Source: CAZLHO01 sp964559455 (GTDB lineage Bacteria > Krumholzibacteriota > Krumholzibacteriia > LZORAL124-64-63). Taken from it: a stretch of DNA of 59,636 nt. Both the position numbers and the translations under genes were made by a program. Below the pieces are notes generated by a model. The model had not been told where the DNA came from. It did not search any database and saw only the letters and a list, made by a program, of their open reading frames with translations. Positions 51,087 through 59,631 of this stretch are shown here, in pieces (within the stretch, counting starts at the first letter, position 1; every line of letters starts with the position of its first letter). The DNA is taken from the NCBI GenBank assembly GCA_964559455.1, contig CAZLHO010000011.1, positions 1 through 59,636 of the forward strand. The letters run 5' to 3'.

Positions 51087-52622
51087 TTGAGTCTGAGAGC
51101 ATCCACCCTGCTCGTCCTGACGGTCCTGGCCGCGATGCCGGCGCTGGCCCAGGACTTCGACCCCGGCGCGCCCCCCAGGCTCGACCCCGAGGCTCCGGCG
51201 CTCACGGTCGACGTGATCTTCCAGGGGCTGCGCGACGGCTTTCGGGTCGAGGGCCGCCGTCTGCTCGGCGGGTCGCAGGAGATCTACCTTCCCTCGGCCG
51301 ACGTGGCCACCGTCTTCCGGGCCGGCCGCTACTGGCAGCCCGCCACGCGCCGCCTGAACGTCCGGGCGCGCGAACACGCCTTCGTGCTGACCGCGGGCAG
51401 CCGCCTGGTGAACCAGGACGGCGGCGAACTGCTGCTTCGCACGCCGCCCCTGGCCTTCGCCGGCGACGTCTGGCTGCCGGCGGAGTTCCTGGTGCGCATC
51501 CTGGGGCCCGCCGTGGGCGAGGTCGTGGCCTGGGACCCGGAGGCGCCTTCGCTGAGCGTGGGCAGCCGCAGCTACAACGTGACCGGCGTCGATCTGCGCT
51601 CGCAGACCCGGGCCACCGAACTGCGCGTGCGCTGCACCGACCGCCTGGGCTGGCGGGTGGACAGCCCCGAGCAGGGGCTGCTGCTGCTGAAGATCTACGG
51701 CGGCGAGGTCGACGGCGCCGCCGTCGGCGCCGGACGGCCGCGGGGGCTCGTGAACAGCGTGCAGGCGCGGCAGCATGCGGACCACGCCATGCTCTCGGTG
51801 CGGATCAGCCCCCTGGTCTCGCGCTTCCGCACCTTCTCGGAGGACGGCGGACGGGTGATCGTGCTCGTGCTCGAGGAGGGGGGCGGCGACGCCCTGCCCG
51901 AGCCGGCGCCGCGCGGGCATCTGAACCTGGCGCTGCCGGGCGGCCTGCGCGACGTCTCGCAGCCCGTCCACGTGCGCACGGTGGTCATCGACCCCGGCCA
52001 CGGCGGCGACGACCCGGGCATGGTCGGCGTCTCGGGCACGCTCGAGAAGGACGTGAACCTGGACATCGCCAAGGCCCTGCGCGACGCCCTGCGACGCCGC
52101 GACTTCCAGGTCGTGCTCACCCGCGACGACGACCGGCTGCTGGGCCTGGACGCCCGGGCCGAGCTGGCCAACCGGGCCGGCGGCGACCTCTTCCTGTCGC
52201 TGCACGCCAACGGCTGGTTCAACGGCCGGGCCAGCGGCGTCGAGACCTTCTTCCTGGATCCTGCGGCGCCCGCGCGCGAACACGACGAAGCAGGCGACTC
52301 AGGGGATTTCGTGCCCTGGCACCGGGTCCAGGAGGCGCATCTGGGCCGCAGCAGCGACCTGGCCGAACTGGTGCAGGAAGCCCTGGGCGACCGGCAGGGC
52401 GTGCGCGACCGGGGCGTCCGCCGGGCCGGGCTGCGGGTGCTGCGCGGCGTGGACATGCCGGCGGTGCTGGTCGAGATGGGTTTCCTGTCCAACGCCACCG
52501 ACGAGCGTCGGTTGCTGGACCGCGACTACCAGAAGGAGCTGGCCGAGGCGCTGGCCGAGGCCGTGGAGCGTTTCCACGCCCGCTACGCGAGTCTCGCGGC
52601 CGGGACGGAGGAGGAGCGATGA
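51087..52622 (+). CDS. N-acetylmuramoyl-L-alanine amidase (AmiC-like), secreted
   Basis: 511 aa. Signal peptide TLLVLTVLAAMPALAQ. N-terminal region of about 300 residues with strand-rich AMIN or copper-amine-oxidase-like segments (EIYLPSADVATVFR, VWLPAEFLVRIL). C-terminal Amidase_3: TVVIDPGHGGDDPGMVG, EKDVNLDIAKALRDAL, VVLTRDDD, LFLSLHANGW and AVLVEMGFLSNATDERRL with zinc ligands H/E/H and catalytic Glu. Cleaves peptide stems from peptidoglycan during cell separation. TTG at 51087 follows GGAG; it overlaps the next gene by 4 nt. Confidence 0.92.
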   Translation: MSLRASTLLVLTVLAAMPALAQDFDPGAPPRLDPEAPALTVDVIFQGLRDGFRVEGRRLLGGSQEIYLPSADVATVFRAGRYWQPATRRLNVRAREHAFVLTAGSRLVNQDGGELLLRTPPLAFAGDVWLPAEFLVRILGPAVGEVVAWDPEAPSLSVGSRSYNVTGVDLRSQTRATELRVRCTDRLGWRVDSPEQGLLLLKIYGGEVDGAAVGAGRPRGLVNSVQARQHADHAMLSVRISPLVSRFRTFSEDGGRVIVLVLEEGGGDALPEPAPRGHLNLALPGGLRDVSQPVHVRTVVIDPGHGGDDPGMVGVSGTLEKDVNLDIAKALRDALRRRDFQVVLTRDDDRLLGLDARAELANRAGGDLFLSLHANGWFNGRASGVETFFLDPAAPAREHDEAGDSGDFVPWHRVQEAHLGRSSDLAELVQEALGDRQGVRDRGVRRAGLRVLRGVDMPAVLVEMGFLSNATDERRLLDRDYQKELAEALAEAVERFHARYASLAAGTEEER

Positions 52623-53236
52623 CGGCGGAGAAGCGTTCCAGCCGCCGGACCTGGCTGGGGACACGATCCGACAGCGGCCTGTGGTGGGCGCTGCTCGGGG
52701 TCGTCGCCGTGCTGGTGGCGCTGTCCCTGGCGGCCTGGCTCTTCCTGGGCCGCGACCCCGGGATCGACGCCCCGCTGACCGCGCCCCGGGATGCGGGAGC
52801 CGACGATCTGGCCGGCACCCGCGGCGTGGTGCTGGTCTTCCCGAACCGCGAGGCCACGGGCCTGGTCACCGAGACCCGCCAGCTGCCCAGCCGCGCCCGG
52901 CTCGAAGAGGATCTGCTGACGATCCTGACCACGCTCTGCGCCGGCCCCGAGCGCGGCGACGCGGTCTCGGCCGTGCCGGCGGGAACCCGCCCTCTGGGCG
53001 TCTTCTACGATCCGGAAAGCCGCGAGGTGGTGCTGGACTTCAGCCGCGAACTGGTCACCGGCCATCCCGGGGGCTCGACCGGCGAGAGCGCCACGCTGGG
53101 CTCGATCCTCAAGACCGTGGGCGTGAACTTCCCCGAGATCGCGGTCTGCCGCCTGCTCGTCGAGGGGGCTCCGGTCGAGACCCTGGCCGGCCACTTCGGC
53201 CTGGACGAGCCCTTCGAGTTGCGGAGGTGGCGCTGA
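52619..53236 (+). CDS. GerMN-domain membrane-anchored protein
   Basis: 205 aa. One TM helix near residues 22-44 (WWALLGVVAVLVALSLAAWL), then a GerMN-type domain: VVLVFPNREATGLVTETRQL, EEDLLTILTTLCAGPERGDA, VSAVPAGTRPLGVFYDPES and VVLDFSRELVTGHPGGSTGE. GerMN modules occur in spore-germination and envelope lipoproteins of many phyla; role here unknown. ATGA overlap with the amidase gene and adjacency to murI suggest a peptidoglycan-linked operon. Confidence 0.82.
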   Translation: MTAEKRSSRRTWLGTRSDSGLWWALLGVVAVLVALSLAAWLFLGRDPGIDAPLTAPRDAGADDLAGTRGVVLVFPNREATGLVTETRQLPSRARLEEDLLTILTTLCAGPERGDAVSAVPAGTRPLGVFYDPESREVVLDFSRELVTGHPGGSTGESATLGSILKTVGVNFPEIAVCRLLVEGAPVETLAGHFGLDEPFELRRWR

Positions 53237-54082
53237 GTGGGACCCATCGGCGTCTTCGACTCGGGACTGGGCGGATTGACGGTGCTGCGGGCCCTGCACG
53301 ACCGGCTTCCCGCCGAGGACCTCGTCTACTTCGGCGACACCGCGCGCGTACCCTACGGTTCGAAGGGCGTGCGCACGGTCAAGAACTTCGCCCGGCAGGA
53401 CGCGCGCTTCCTCTGCGCCCAGGGCGTGAAGATCGTGATCGCCGCCTGCAACACCGCCTCGGCCTTCGCCCTGGACGACCTGGTCGCCGCGGTGCCGGTG
53501 CCGGTGCTCGGGGTGATCGAGCCCGGGGTGGCCACGGCCCTGCGCGTGACCCGCGGCGGTCCCGTGGGCGTGATCGCCACCCGCGGCACGATCCACAGCG
53601 AGCGCTACCAGTCGGCCCTGGCCGCGGAGATCGGCGCCGACCGCGTCCACGCCCGGGCCTGCCCGCTGCTGGTGCCCCTCGCCGAGGAGGGGATGCTCGA
53701 CCACGCGGTGACCCGGAGCATGATCGACGAGTACACCGAGCCGCTGCGCGCCGCCGGCGTGGACACCCTGATCTTGGGCTGCACCCACTACCCGCTGTTC
53801 AAGCCTGTGCTGGCCGAGACGATGGGCGCGGACGTGCGGCTCGTCGATTCGGCCGAGGCGCTGGCCGAGGCCGCCGCCGCCCGATTGGAGTCGGCGGGCA
53901 TGCTGCGGCCCGCCGGCGGAGCCGAGGGGAGCCTGTCCTTCTTCCTGAGCGACATCCCCTGGAAGTTCAAGGAGGTCGGCGCCCGTTTCCTGGGCCGGCC
54001 GATCGATCGCGTGAAGCTGGTGAACCTGGACGAGGACGATTGGGACGCCCGCGAGGGCGTCCGGCGAAAGGACGAGGCGTGA
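53237..54082 (+). CDS. murI: Glutamate racemase
   Basis: 281 aa. Makes D-glutamate for peptidoglycan. IGVFDSGLGGLTVLRALHDR, LVYFGDTARVPYGSKG, the first catalytic Cys in VIAACNTASAFAL, VLGVIEPGV and the second Cys in LILGCTHYPLFKP are intact. GTG at 53237 directly follows the preceding stop, with GGAGGTGGCGC as the ribosome-binding site. Its stop overlaps the rph start (GTGA). Confidence 0.96.
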   Translation: MGPIGVFDSGLGGLTVLRALHDRLPAEDLVYFGDTARVPYGSKGVRTVKNFARQDARFLCAQGVKIVIAACNTASAFALDDLVAAVPVPVLGVIEPGVATALRVTRGGPVGVIATRGTIHSERYQSALAAEIGADRVHARACPLLVPLAEEGMLDHAVTRSMIDEYTEPLRAAGVDTLILGCTHYPLFKPVLAETMGADVRLVDSAEALAEAAAARLESAGMLRPAGGAEGSLSFFLSDIPWKFKEVGARFLGRPIDRVKLVNLDEDDWDAREGVRRKDEA

Positions 54083-54789
54083 CCCGACGAGCCAACGACC
54101 GCAAGCCCAACCAGCTGCGCCCCGTGCGCATGACCCGCGACTACCTGCCCCACGCCGAGGGCTCGGTGCTCGTGGAGATGGGCGCGACCCGCGTGATCTG
54201 CGCCGCGAGCATCGCCGCCGGCGTGCCCGGCTGGCTGCGCGGACGGGGGCAGGGCTGGGTGACCGCCGAATACGGCATGCTGCCCCGCGCCACTGAGGAG
54301 CGCACCCGCCGCGAGGCCGCCGCCGGCGGCCAGGGCGGCCGCACGATGGAGATCCAGCGCCTGATCGGCCGCAGCCTGCGCGCGGTGACCGACCTGAACG
54401 CCCTGGGCGAGCTGACGATCACCCTGGACTGCGACGTGATCCGCGCCGACGGGGGCACCCGCTGCGCCGCGATCAACGGCGCCTCGGTCGCCCTGCACGA
54501 CGCCCTGTCGCGCCTGAAGCTGCGCAGCCATCCCATGCGCGGCCTGGTCGGCGCGGTCAGCCTGGGCATCGTCGACGACGAGGTCGTGATCGACCTGGAC
54601 TACGCCGAGGACTCCCGCGCCGGCACCGACATGAACATCGTCATGGCCGAGAAGGGCGGGCTGATCGAGGTCCAGGGCACGGCCGAGGGCCGCCCCTTCG
54701 GCCGCGACGAGATGAACCGCATGCTGGACATGGCCGAGGCGGGCATCGACCGCCTGGTCGAACTGCAGCACAAGGCCCTGGAGGCCTGA
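54079..54789 (+). CDS. rph: Ribonuclease PH
   Basis: 236 aa phosphorolytic 3'-exoribonuclease for tRNA maturation. NQLRPVRMTRDYLPHAEGSV, VICAASIAAGVPGWLRGRG, VTAEYGMLPRATEERTRRE, EIQRLIGRSLRAVTDL, TLDCDVIRADGGTRCAAING and DLDYAEDSRAGTDMNIVM are the family motifs. GTG start overlaps the murI stop. rph followed by rdgB is a common pair. Confidence 0.96.
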   Translation: MTRRANDRKPNQLRPVRMTRDYLPHAEGSVLVEMGATRVICAASIAAGVPGWLRGRGQGWVTAEYGMLPRATEERTRREAAAGGQGGRTMEIQRLIGRSLRAVTDLNALGELTITLDCDVIRADGGTRCAAINGASVALHDALSRLKLRSHPMRGLVGAVSLGIVDDEVVIDLDYAEDSRAGTDMNIVMAEKGGLIEVQGTAEGRPFGRDEMNRMLDMAEAGIDRLVELQHKALEA

Positions 54790-54814
54790 GTCCCGGCGGG
54801 GGGGAGGTCGCGAC

Positions 54815-55846
54815 ATGGAGAACGGCAAGGGGCTGCGCCGGGTCGTCGTGCTGGCCAGCCGCAACCCCGACAAGCTGCGCGAGATGAAGCAGCTGAGCGC
54901 CGGGCTGCCCTTCGACGTGCGCCCGGCGTCGGACTGGCCGGGACTGCCGGACGTGCTCGAGGACGGCACCTCGGCGCTGGCCAACGCCCGCCGCAAGGCC
55001 CTGGTGACCGCGGCCTACACCGGCGAGATCGCCGTCGCCGACGACACCGCCCTGCAGGTGCGCGCCCTGGGCGGCCTGCCGGACATCTTCGCCGCCCGCT
55101 TCGCGGGCCCCGAAGCCTCCTACGCCGACAACACGGCCCTGCTGCTCGATCTGATGCGCGACGTGCCCGACGGGCACCGCGAGGCCTGCTTCCTGTCGGC
55201 CACCGTCTGGATCGACCCGCGGCCCGCCGCCGTGGGCGCGGGCCCGCCGCGCACCGGCGATTCCGACGGCCGCTGGCTGCACAACCCCTTCGCGCGCGCC
55301 ATCCACATCGGCGATCCGACCGACGAGGACCGCTTCTGGAACGGCCTGGCCGACCGCGGCGCCGCCTGGCGCGCCTACGCGGCGCGGCTGGCCGCCGAGA
55401 TCACGGTGCGGGGAGTGGACCAGGAGCGCCTGGCGTCGGTGCGCGACGACCTGACGGCGGTCTACCTGGCGGGCGGCCGGCCGGCCGGCGTCGACCCCGG
55501 CGCGCTGCGCCTGCCGGACACCAGGATCTGGACGGCCCAGGGCCGGGACGACCTCGTCCCGCGCACCGAGGTGGCGCCGACGGGCCTGCCCGCCGACGCG
55601 CCCGGCCGCGCCGACGCCGCGCCGGTCTGGTGCGAGCTTTCCGCCCAGGGGCGGCTCTGGGGGGAGATCACGCGTTCGGCGCAGGGCGGCAGGGGCTTCG
55701 GCTACGATCCGGTCTTCCGGCCCGACGGCTGCGATCGGGCGCTGGCCGACCTGAACCCGGACGAGAAGAACGCCCTGAGCCACCGCGGCCGGGCCCTGCG
55801 CAAGCTCTTCGACGCCGCGCGCGGCGCCTACGGCCTGCGCCCGTGA
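54815..55846 (+). CDS. rdgB: RdgB/HAM1 family non-canonical purine NTP pyrophosphatase with a large insertion
   Basis: 343 aa; family members are usually about 200. The N-terminal half is standard: VVLASRNPDKLREMKQLSAG, EDGTSALANARRKAL, the ADDTALQVRALGGLPDIFAA motif and RFAGPEASYADN. The C-terminal half is standard from about residue 278: GRLWGEITRSAQGGRGFGYD, LNPDEKNALSHRGRAL. Between residues about 136 and 270 there is a roughly 130-residue insertion (RWLHNPFARAIHIG, ITVRGVDQERLASVRDDLTA) that I do not recognise. It would cleave XTP/dITP to the monophosphate. Active-site motifs are intact; the insert may add regulation or a new partner. Confidence 0.88.
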   Translation: MENGKGLRRVVVLASRNPDKLREMKQLSAGLPFDVRPASDWPGLPDVLEDGTSALANARRKALVTAAYTGEIAVADDTALQVRALGGLPDIFAARFAGPEASYADNTALLLDLMRDVPDGHREACFLSATVWIDPRPAAVGAGPPRTGDSDGRWLHNPFARAIHIGDPTDEDRFWNGLADRGAAWRAYAARLAAEITVRGVDQERLASVRDDLTAVYLAGGRPAGVDPGALRLPDTRIWTAQGRDDLVPRTEVAPTGLPADAPGRADAAPVWCELSAQGRLWGEITRSAQGGRGFGYDPVFRPDGCDRALADLNPDEKNALSHRGRALRKLFDAARGAYGLRP

Positions 55847-55853
55847 ACCCCTG

Positions 55854-55882
55854 TTGACAGTCCGCCGGGTGGGACTTATCCA
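55854..55882 (+). promoter_or_regulatory. Candidate promoter of the tRNA-Pro unit
   Basis: TTGACA (55854-55859), 17-bp spacer, TATCCA (55877-55882). The leader to the tRNA would be about 145 nt, longer than for the other tRNAs here. Confidence 0.5.
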
Positions 55883-56034
55883 TTGCGGGCGGCCTTCGGG
55901 GCCGCATTTCCGGCGCCGCGGCCGGGATCGGACGCCGACGGCTCCGCGGCCCGCCCCTTGCGGGGGACGGCGCCGACCGGAGGCCCGGGGTCCGGGCGGA
56001 TCGACCGCCCGCGGCCGTCGCGAGGGAGTCCGGT

Positions 56035-56111
56035 CGGGGCGTGGCGCAGTCCGGTAGCGCACCTGCTTTGGGAGCAGGGGGTCGCTGGTTCGAATCCAGT
56101 CGCCCCGACCA
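56035..56111 (+). tRNA. tRNA-Pro (anticodon TGG)
   Basis: 77 nt with encoded CCA (56109-56111). Acceptor CGGGGCG/CGCCCCG, anticodon arm CCTGC-TTTGGGA-GCAGG, T-arm CTGGTTCGAATCCAG. First of three tRNAs on this strand. Confidence 0.97.
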
Positions 56112-56133
56112 TCGTTGCGGCATCCTGCCGAGC

Positions 56134-56162
56134 TTGACAGTGACGGGACGTTGGCCCATTAT
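56134..56162 (+). promoter_or_regulatory. Promoter of tRNA-Arg
   Basis: TTGACA (56134-56139), 17-bp spacer, CATTAT (56157-56162), start near 56169, 38 nt before the tRNA. It shares TTGACAGT with the promoters of tRNA-Pro and tRNA-Lys. Confidence 0.65.
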
Positions 56163-56206
56163 ACCGACTCCGCGCCTGCGTGGTCGCGTAGCTGAAGGCG
56201 GACTTC

Positions 56207-56283
56207 GCGCCTGTAGCTCAGCTGGATAGAGCACCGGACTTCTAATCCGGCGGTCGCAGGTTCGAATCCTGCCAGGCGCGCCA
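56207..56283 (+). tRNA. tRNA-Arg (anticodon TCT)
   Basis: 77 nt with encoded CCA (56281-56283). Acceptor GCGCCTG/CAGGCGC, discriminator G, anticodon arm CCGGA-CTTCTAA-TCCGG, T-arm GCAGGTTCGAATCCTGC. tRNA-His follows after 15 bp. Confidence 0.97.
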
Positions 56284-56298
56284 GATGACTTTGCTGGT

Positions 56299-56375
56299 GG
56301 TGGATGTAGCTCAGTTGGCAGAGCCCCTGGTTGTGGTCCAGGTGGTCGTGGGTTCGAATCCCATCATCCACCCCA
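56299..56375 (+). tRNA. tRNA-His (anticodon GTG)
   Basis: Encoded CCA at 56373-56375. Acceptor GTGGATG (56300-56306)/CATCCAC with an extra G-1 (56299) facing discriminator C (56372), as expected for tRNA-His. Anticodon arm CCTGG-TTGTGGT-CCAGG. Probably co-transcribed with tRNA-Arg. Confidence 0.97.
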
Positions 56376-56566
56376 AAGCATTTCCGGTCCCGCGGAGACC
56401 AGCCGGGCCGGTTCGCTGAAGGCAGGCGGTCCCGCGCGGGCCGCTTGCTTCGTTTCGGGAGGCTTCGCTCGGGAGCCGCGCCGAACCCAGGGCCTGAAAC
56501 CGTAGTGCGCCGGCGCCCGCCGCCGGCCGGGCGGGCGCCCGCCCGCCGCACCGACAGGAGGACGGA

Positions 56567-57046
<480 letters not shown>

Positions 57047-57059
57047 GCCCGATTCTCCC

Positions 57060-57102
57060 CGAAACGCCGCCCCTCGCGCCTCGTGCGCGGGGGGCGGTTT
57101 CG
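57060..57102 (+). terminator. Hairpin terminator after ssb
   Basis: Long GC-rich inverted repeat: CGAAA(57060-57064)...CCGCCCC...CGCGC pairing with GCGCG...GGGGCGG...TTTCG (57098-57102), with single-base bulges. Not followed by a T run. Confidence 0.55.
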
Positions 57103-57149
57103 TCCGGGGCGGGTTATCCCGAAATTGTGATGATTGATGAGCATATTTT

Positions 57150-57180
57150 TTGCTCTTCATATCGTCGGCTATGCTACAAT
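57150..57180 (+). promoter_or_regulatory. Extended -10 promoter of the small ORF unit
   Basis: TGCTACAAT (57172-57180) is an extended -10 (TGn-TACAAT, 5/6), with a weak TTGCTC at 57150-57155, in the second AT-rich island of the window (57115-57180). Start near 57187. Confidence 0.6.
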
Positions 57181-57227
57181 CAGCATGGGTACGGAACTCG
57201 CTGGGGGCTTTCTGGGGAGGAAGCGTC

Positions 57228-57314
57228 GTGTTCCCGTGGATGAAGAGGATCATCAACAGGTTGATGCGCGCTCTCTTCGAGGATGAGCGCCATGCAGATA
57301 CCCGCTGGGTCTGA
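57228..57314 (+). CDS. Small ORF, 28-residue cationic amphipathic peptide
   Basis: GTG start with GGGGAGG (57214-57220) at a 7-base spacing, one of the best ribosome-binding sites in the window. 28 codons end at TGA 57312-57314. The peptide begins MFPWMKRIINRLMRALF: hydrophobic residues alternate with K/R in helical register, then an acidic EDE and a His/Arg/Trp tail. A promoter lies about 50 nt upstream and a perfect terminator starts 20 nt after the stop, so the unit is a compact transcript of about 180 nt. No family recognised. It could be a small membrane-active protein, a toxin-like peptide, or the reading frame of a dual-function sRNA. Too short for routine gene calling. Confidence 0.55.
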   Translation: MFPWMKRIINRLMRALFEDERHADTRWV

Positions 57315-57333
57315 CGCGGTCCACCCCCGCGTG

Positions 57334-57365
57334 CGCCCCCGGCTTCCAGCCGGGGGCGTTTTTTT
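57334..57365 (+). terminator. Intrinsic terminator of the small ORF unit
   Basis: Perfect 11-bp stem CGCCCCCGGCT (57334-57344)/AGCCGGGGGCG (57348-57358), 3-nt loop, seven T (57359-57365). Confidence 0.92.
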
Positions 57366-57454
57366 GCGCCCCGCGGGCAACACCGGCGGGCGTTTTTCCG
57401 TCTAGACAGCGGTATTTCCCGATGGAACCCATCCCCGCCGCCGAGGAGCCTCCC

Positions 57455-58699
57455 ATGACCGCACGCTCCCCCGCCCGCACGCGCCGCCGCCTGCGCTGGC
57501 TGCCGATCTTCCTGCTCCTGACCGTCGTCTTCGCCGCCGCCGTCTCGGCCGAGCCCGAGCGCGTGGTCAACGGCGCCGAGCCGCGCGACGGCGTGCAGAC
57601 CGTCGCCCTGCGCGAACTGTGGCGCGTGGGCGGCGCGGACGACGACGTGCTGCTGGGGGTGATCGATTCGGTGGTGATGGGCGAGGACGGCACCACCTGG
57701 CTGCTGGACACGCAGCTCAACACCGCCCACGCGATCGGTCCGGACGGAGAGTTCCTGGGCGACGTCGGCCGCGAGGGCGACGGCCCCGGCGAGGTGCGGC
57801 GCCCCGGCGCCCTGGTGCAGCTGCCCAACGGCAACCTGGGCTTCGTCCTGCGCCAGCCCGGCCGCATCGTCGAGGTCGCCGTCGACGGCGAGCCCGTCGG
57901 CTCGCGCCGCATGACCCCGCTGGGCGGGGGCGAGGGCAGCATGATCAGCCCCGTGACGGCCTTCTGCCGCAACGGCTGGCTGGTGGCCGCGGGCCGCCAG
58001 TTCACGGGCTTCGACGGCGGCCAGGAAGTGACGATGGTCAACTTCATCAGCCACTTCGACCCGGTCACCGGCGCCGAGCTGCGGCGCTTCGAGAACTTCC
58101 CCCGGCCCCTGGACGTCAACGACCCCAGCTTCGCCGAGCGCGACGAGTACACGCCGGTCAACGGCGGCTGGGCCATGGGCCCGGACGGCCGCATCTACCT
58201 GCCGCCCGAGCGCGACCGCTACCTGGTGCGCGTCTTCGCGGCGGACGGTTCGGTGCAGCGCGAGATCGAGCGCCCCTACCGGCCCCGCAAGCGTGACGAC
58301 CGCGACAAGCAGGACATCCTGGACGGCGTGCGCATGGTGGTGAACGGCCAGCTGGTGCAGGTGGACGTGGACATCGAGGACCGCGACCCGGCCATCGTGC
58401 AGCTGCACGTCAGCGACGCCGGCGAGCTTTGGGTGCTGGGCAGCGTGGGCGCCCGCGACCCCGAGGAGGGCATCCTGCAGACCTGGGATGTCCACGACGG
58501 CGACGGCGTCTTCGTGCGTCAGGTGCGCCTGGCCGCGCCGGGCGACGGCCGCCAGGACGCGGTGCTGATGCCGGCCGACGGCCGGGTCGTGGTCGTCCGG
58601 GGCAACCTGGATTCGCAGAACAACACCTTCGGCGGCGGCGGAGCCGAGGGCGACGCAGACGCCGCCGAGCTGATCGTCATCTGTTACTCGATGGACTAG
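57455..58699 (+). CDS. Secreted six-bladed beta-propeller-like protein
   Basis: 414 aa. Basic start, then a hydrophobic signal core (LPIFLLLTVVFAAAVSA). The mature part has repeated blade-like strands: TWLLDTQLNTAHAIGPDGEF, LGDVGREGDGPGEVRRPGAL, GPDGRIYLPPERDRYLVRVF, LHVSDAGELWVLGS. The G-x-G-P-G-E-x-x-x-P element is typical of the 6-bladed propeller (BF4221-like/NHL) proteins. Function unknown. ATG at 57455 has GAGGAG at 7 bases; an ATG at 57422 lacks one. Confidence 0.72.
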   Translation: MTARSPARTRRRLRWLPIFLLLTVVFAAAVSAEPERVVNGAEPRDGVQTVALRELWRVGGADDDVLLGVIDSVVMGEDGTTWLLDTQLNTAHAIGPDGEFLGDVGREGDGPGEVRRPGALVQLPNGNLGFVLRQPGRIVEVAVDGEPVGSRRMTPLGGGEGSMISPVTAFCRNGWLVAAGRQFTGFDGGQEVTMVNFISHFDPVTGAELRRFENFPRPLDVNDPSFAERDEYTPVNGGWAMGPDGRIYLPPERDRYLVRVFAADGSVQREIERPYRPRKRDDRDKQDILDGVRMVVNGQLVQVDVDIEDRDPAIVQLHVSDAGELWVLGSVGARDPEEGILQTWDVHDGDGVFVRQVRLAAPGDGRQDAVLMPADGRVVVVRGNLDSQNNTFGGGGAEGDADAAELIVICYSMD

Positions 58700-58723
58700 C
58701 GGCGACGCGTCGACGAATCGAAG

Positions 58724-58754
58724 CGCGGGCCTGACCGACGTCAGGCCCGCGTTT
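58724..58754. terminator. Shared terminator between the propeller gene and nth
   Basis: Perfect 11-bp stem CGCGGGCCTGA (58724-58734)/TCAGGCCCGCG (58741-58751) followed by TTT. The nth stop codon lies inside the 3' arm. Confidence 0.7.
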
Positions 58755-59388
58755 CGCAGTGGCGGTAGAGGGGGCAGGCGTCGCAGTCGGGGCGGCGGGC
58801 CTTGCAGGTCTTGCGGCCGTGGTCGATCAGCAGGTGGCCGAAGTCGACCCAGTCCTTGCGCGGCACGCAGGCGTTGAGGTCGCGCTCGACCTTGACGGCG
58901 TCCTTGGGGTCGGCGTCGCTCAGGCCCAGCTTGACGCCGATGCGCCCGACGTGGGTGTCGACCACGACGCCGTCGGGTTCGCCGAAGGCGTCGCCCAGCA
59001 CGACGTTGGCCGTCTTGCGGCCCACGCCCGCGAGCTTCACGAACTCGCCGACGTTGCGGGGCACCTCGCCGCCGTGCTTCTCGACCAGGTCCCGGCAGCA
59101 CGACCGCAGCGACTTCGCCTTGTTGCGGAAGAAGCCGGTGCTGCGGATCGCCTCTTCCAGCTCCTCCTGGGTGGCGTCGGCGAAGGCCTGCGGCGTGGGG
59201 TAGGCCGCGAAGAGGTCGGGGGTGACCTTGTTCACGCGGGCGTCGGTGCACTGGGCCGACAGGATGGTGGCGACCAGCAGCTGGAAGGCGTCGGCGTGGT
59301 CCAGCGAGCAGGCGGCGTCGGGGAACTCCTGGCGCAGGATGCGGACGACGTTGCGGGCGCGGCGCTTGCGGGCGGCGAGGTCGAGCAT
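58741..59388 (-). CDS. nth: Endonuclease III
   Basis: 215 aa DNA glycosylase/AP lyase for oxidised pyrimidines. LLVATILSAQCTDARVNKVT, the helix-hairpin-helix with catalytic lysine LAGVGRKTANVVLGDAFG, the catalytic aspartate in VVDTHVGRIGVKLGL, and the Fe-S cluster C-x6-C-x2-C-x5-C (CKARRPDCDACPLYRHC) are intact. ATG at 59388 with GGAGG 5 bases upstream; the 45-residue extension to 59523 is rejected. Confidence 0.96.
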   Translation of the reverse strand: MLDLAARKRRARNVVRILRQEFPDAACSLDHADAFQLLVATILSAQCTDARVNKVTPDLFAAYPTPQAFADATQEELEEAIRSTGFFRNKAKSLRSCCRDLVEKHGGEVPRNVGEFVKLAGVGRKTANVVLGDAFGEPDGVVVDTHVGRIGVKLGLSDADPKDAVKVERDLNACVPRKDWVDFGHLLIDHGRKTCKARRPDCDACPLYRHCETRA

Positions 59389-59463
59389 GGGGCCTCCGGG
59401 GAGCCGACGAGCGGCGATGGCGGCGACGGCGATGGTGGACGGGGACGAATCGGCCGCGTCGCC

Positions 59464-59492
59464 TTGACAGTGGGGGGGAGCGGTGCTAGGTT
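59464..59492 (+). promoter_or_regulatory. Promoter of tRNA-Lys
   Basis: TTGACA (59464-59469), 17-bp spacer, TAGGTT (59487-59492), start near 59499, about 57 nt before the tRNA. Confidence 0.7.
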
Positions 59493-59555
59493 TTGGCCCG
59501 CTCCGAGCCTGAGAGGATATCAAGGCTCCGGCCGGAGCGCCACCGCGGATACGGT

Positions 59556-59631
<76 letters not shown>

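Noticed and set aside
57185..57286. Alternative 33-codon ATG ORF in another frame of the small unit
   Set aside because: Its start lies at or before the predicted transcription start and has no ribosome-binding site; the GTG ORF at 57228 has GGGGAGG.
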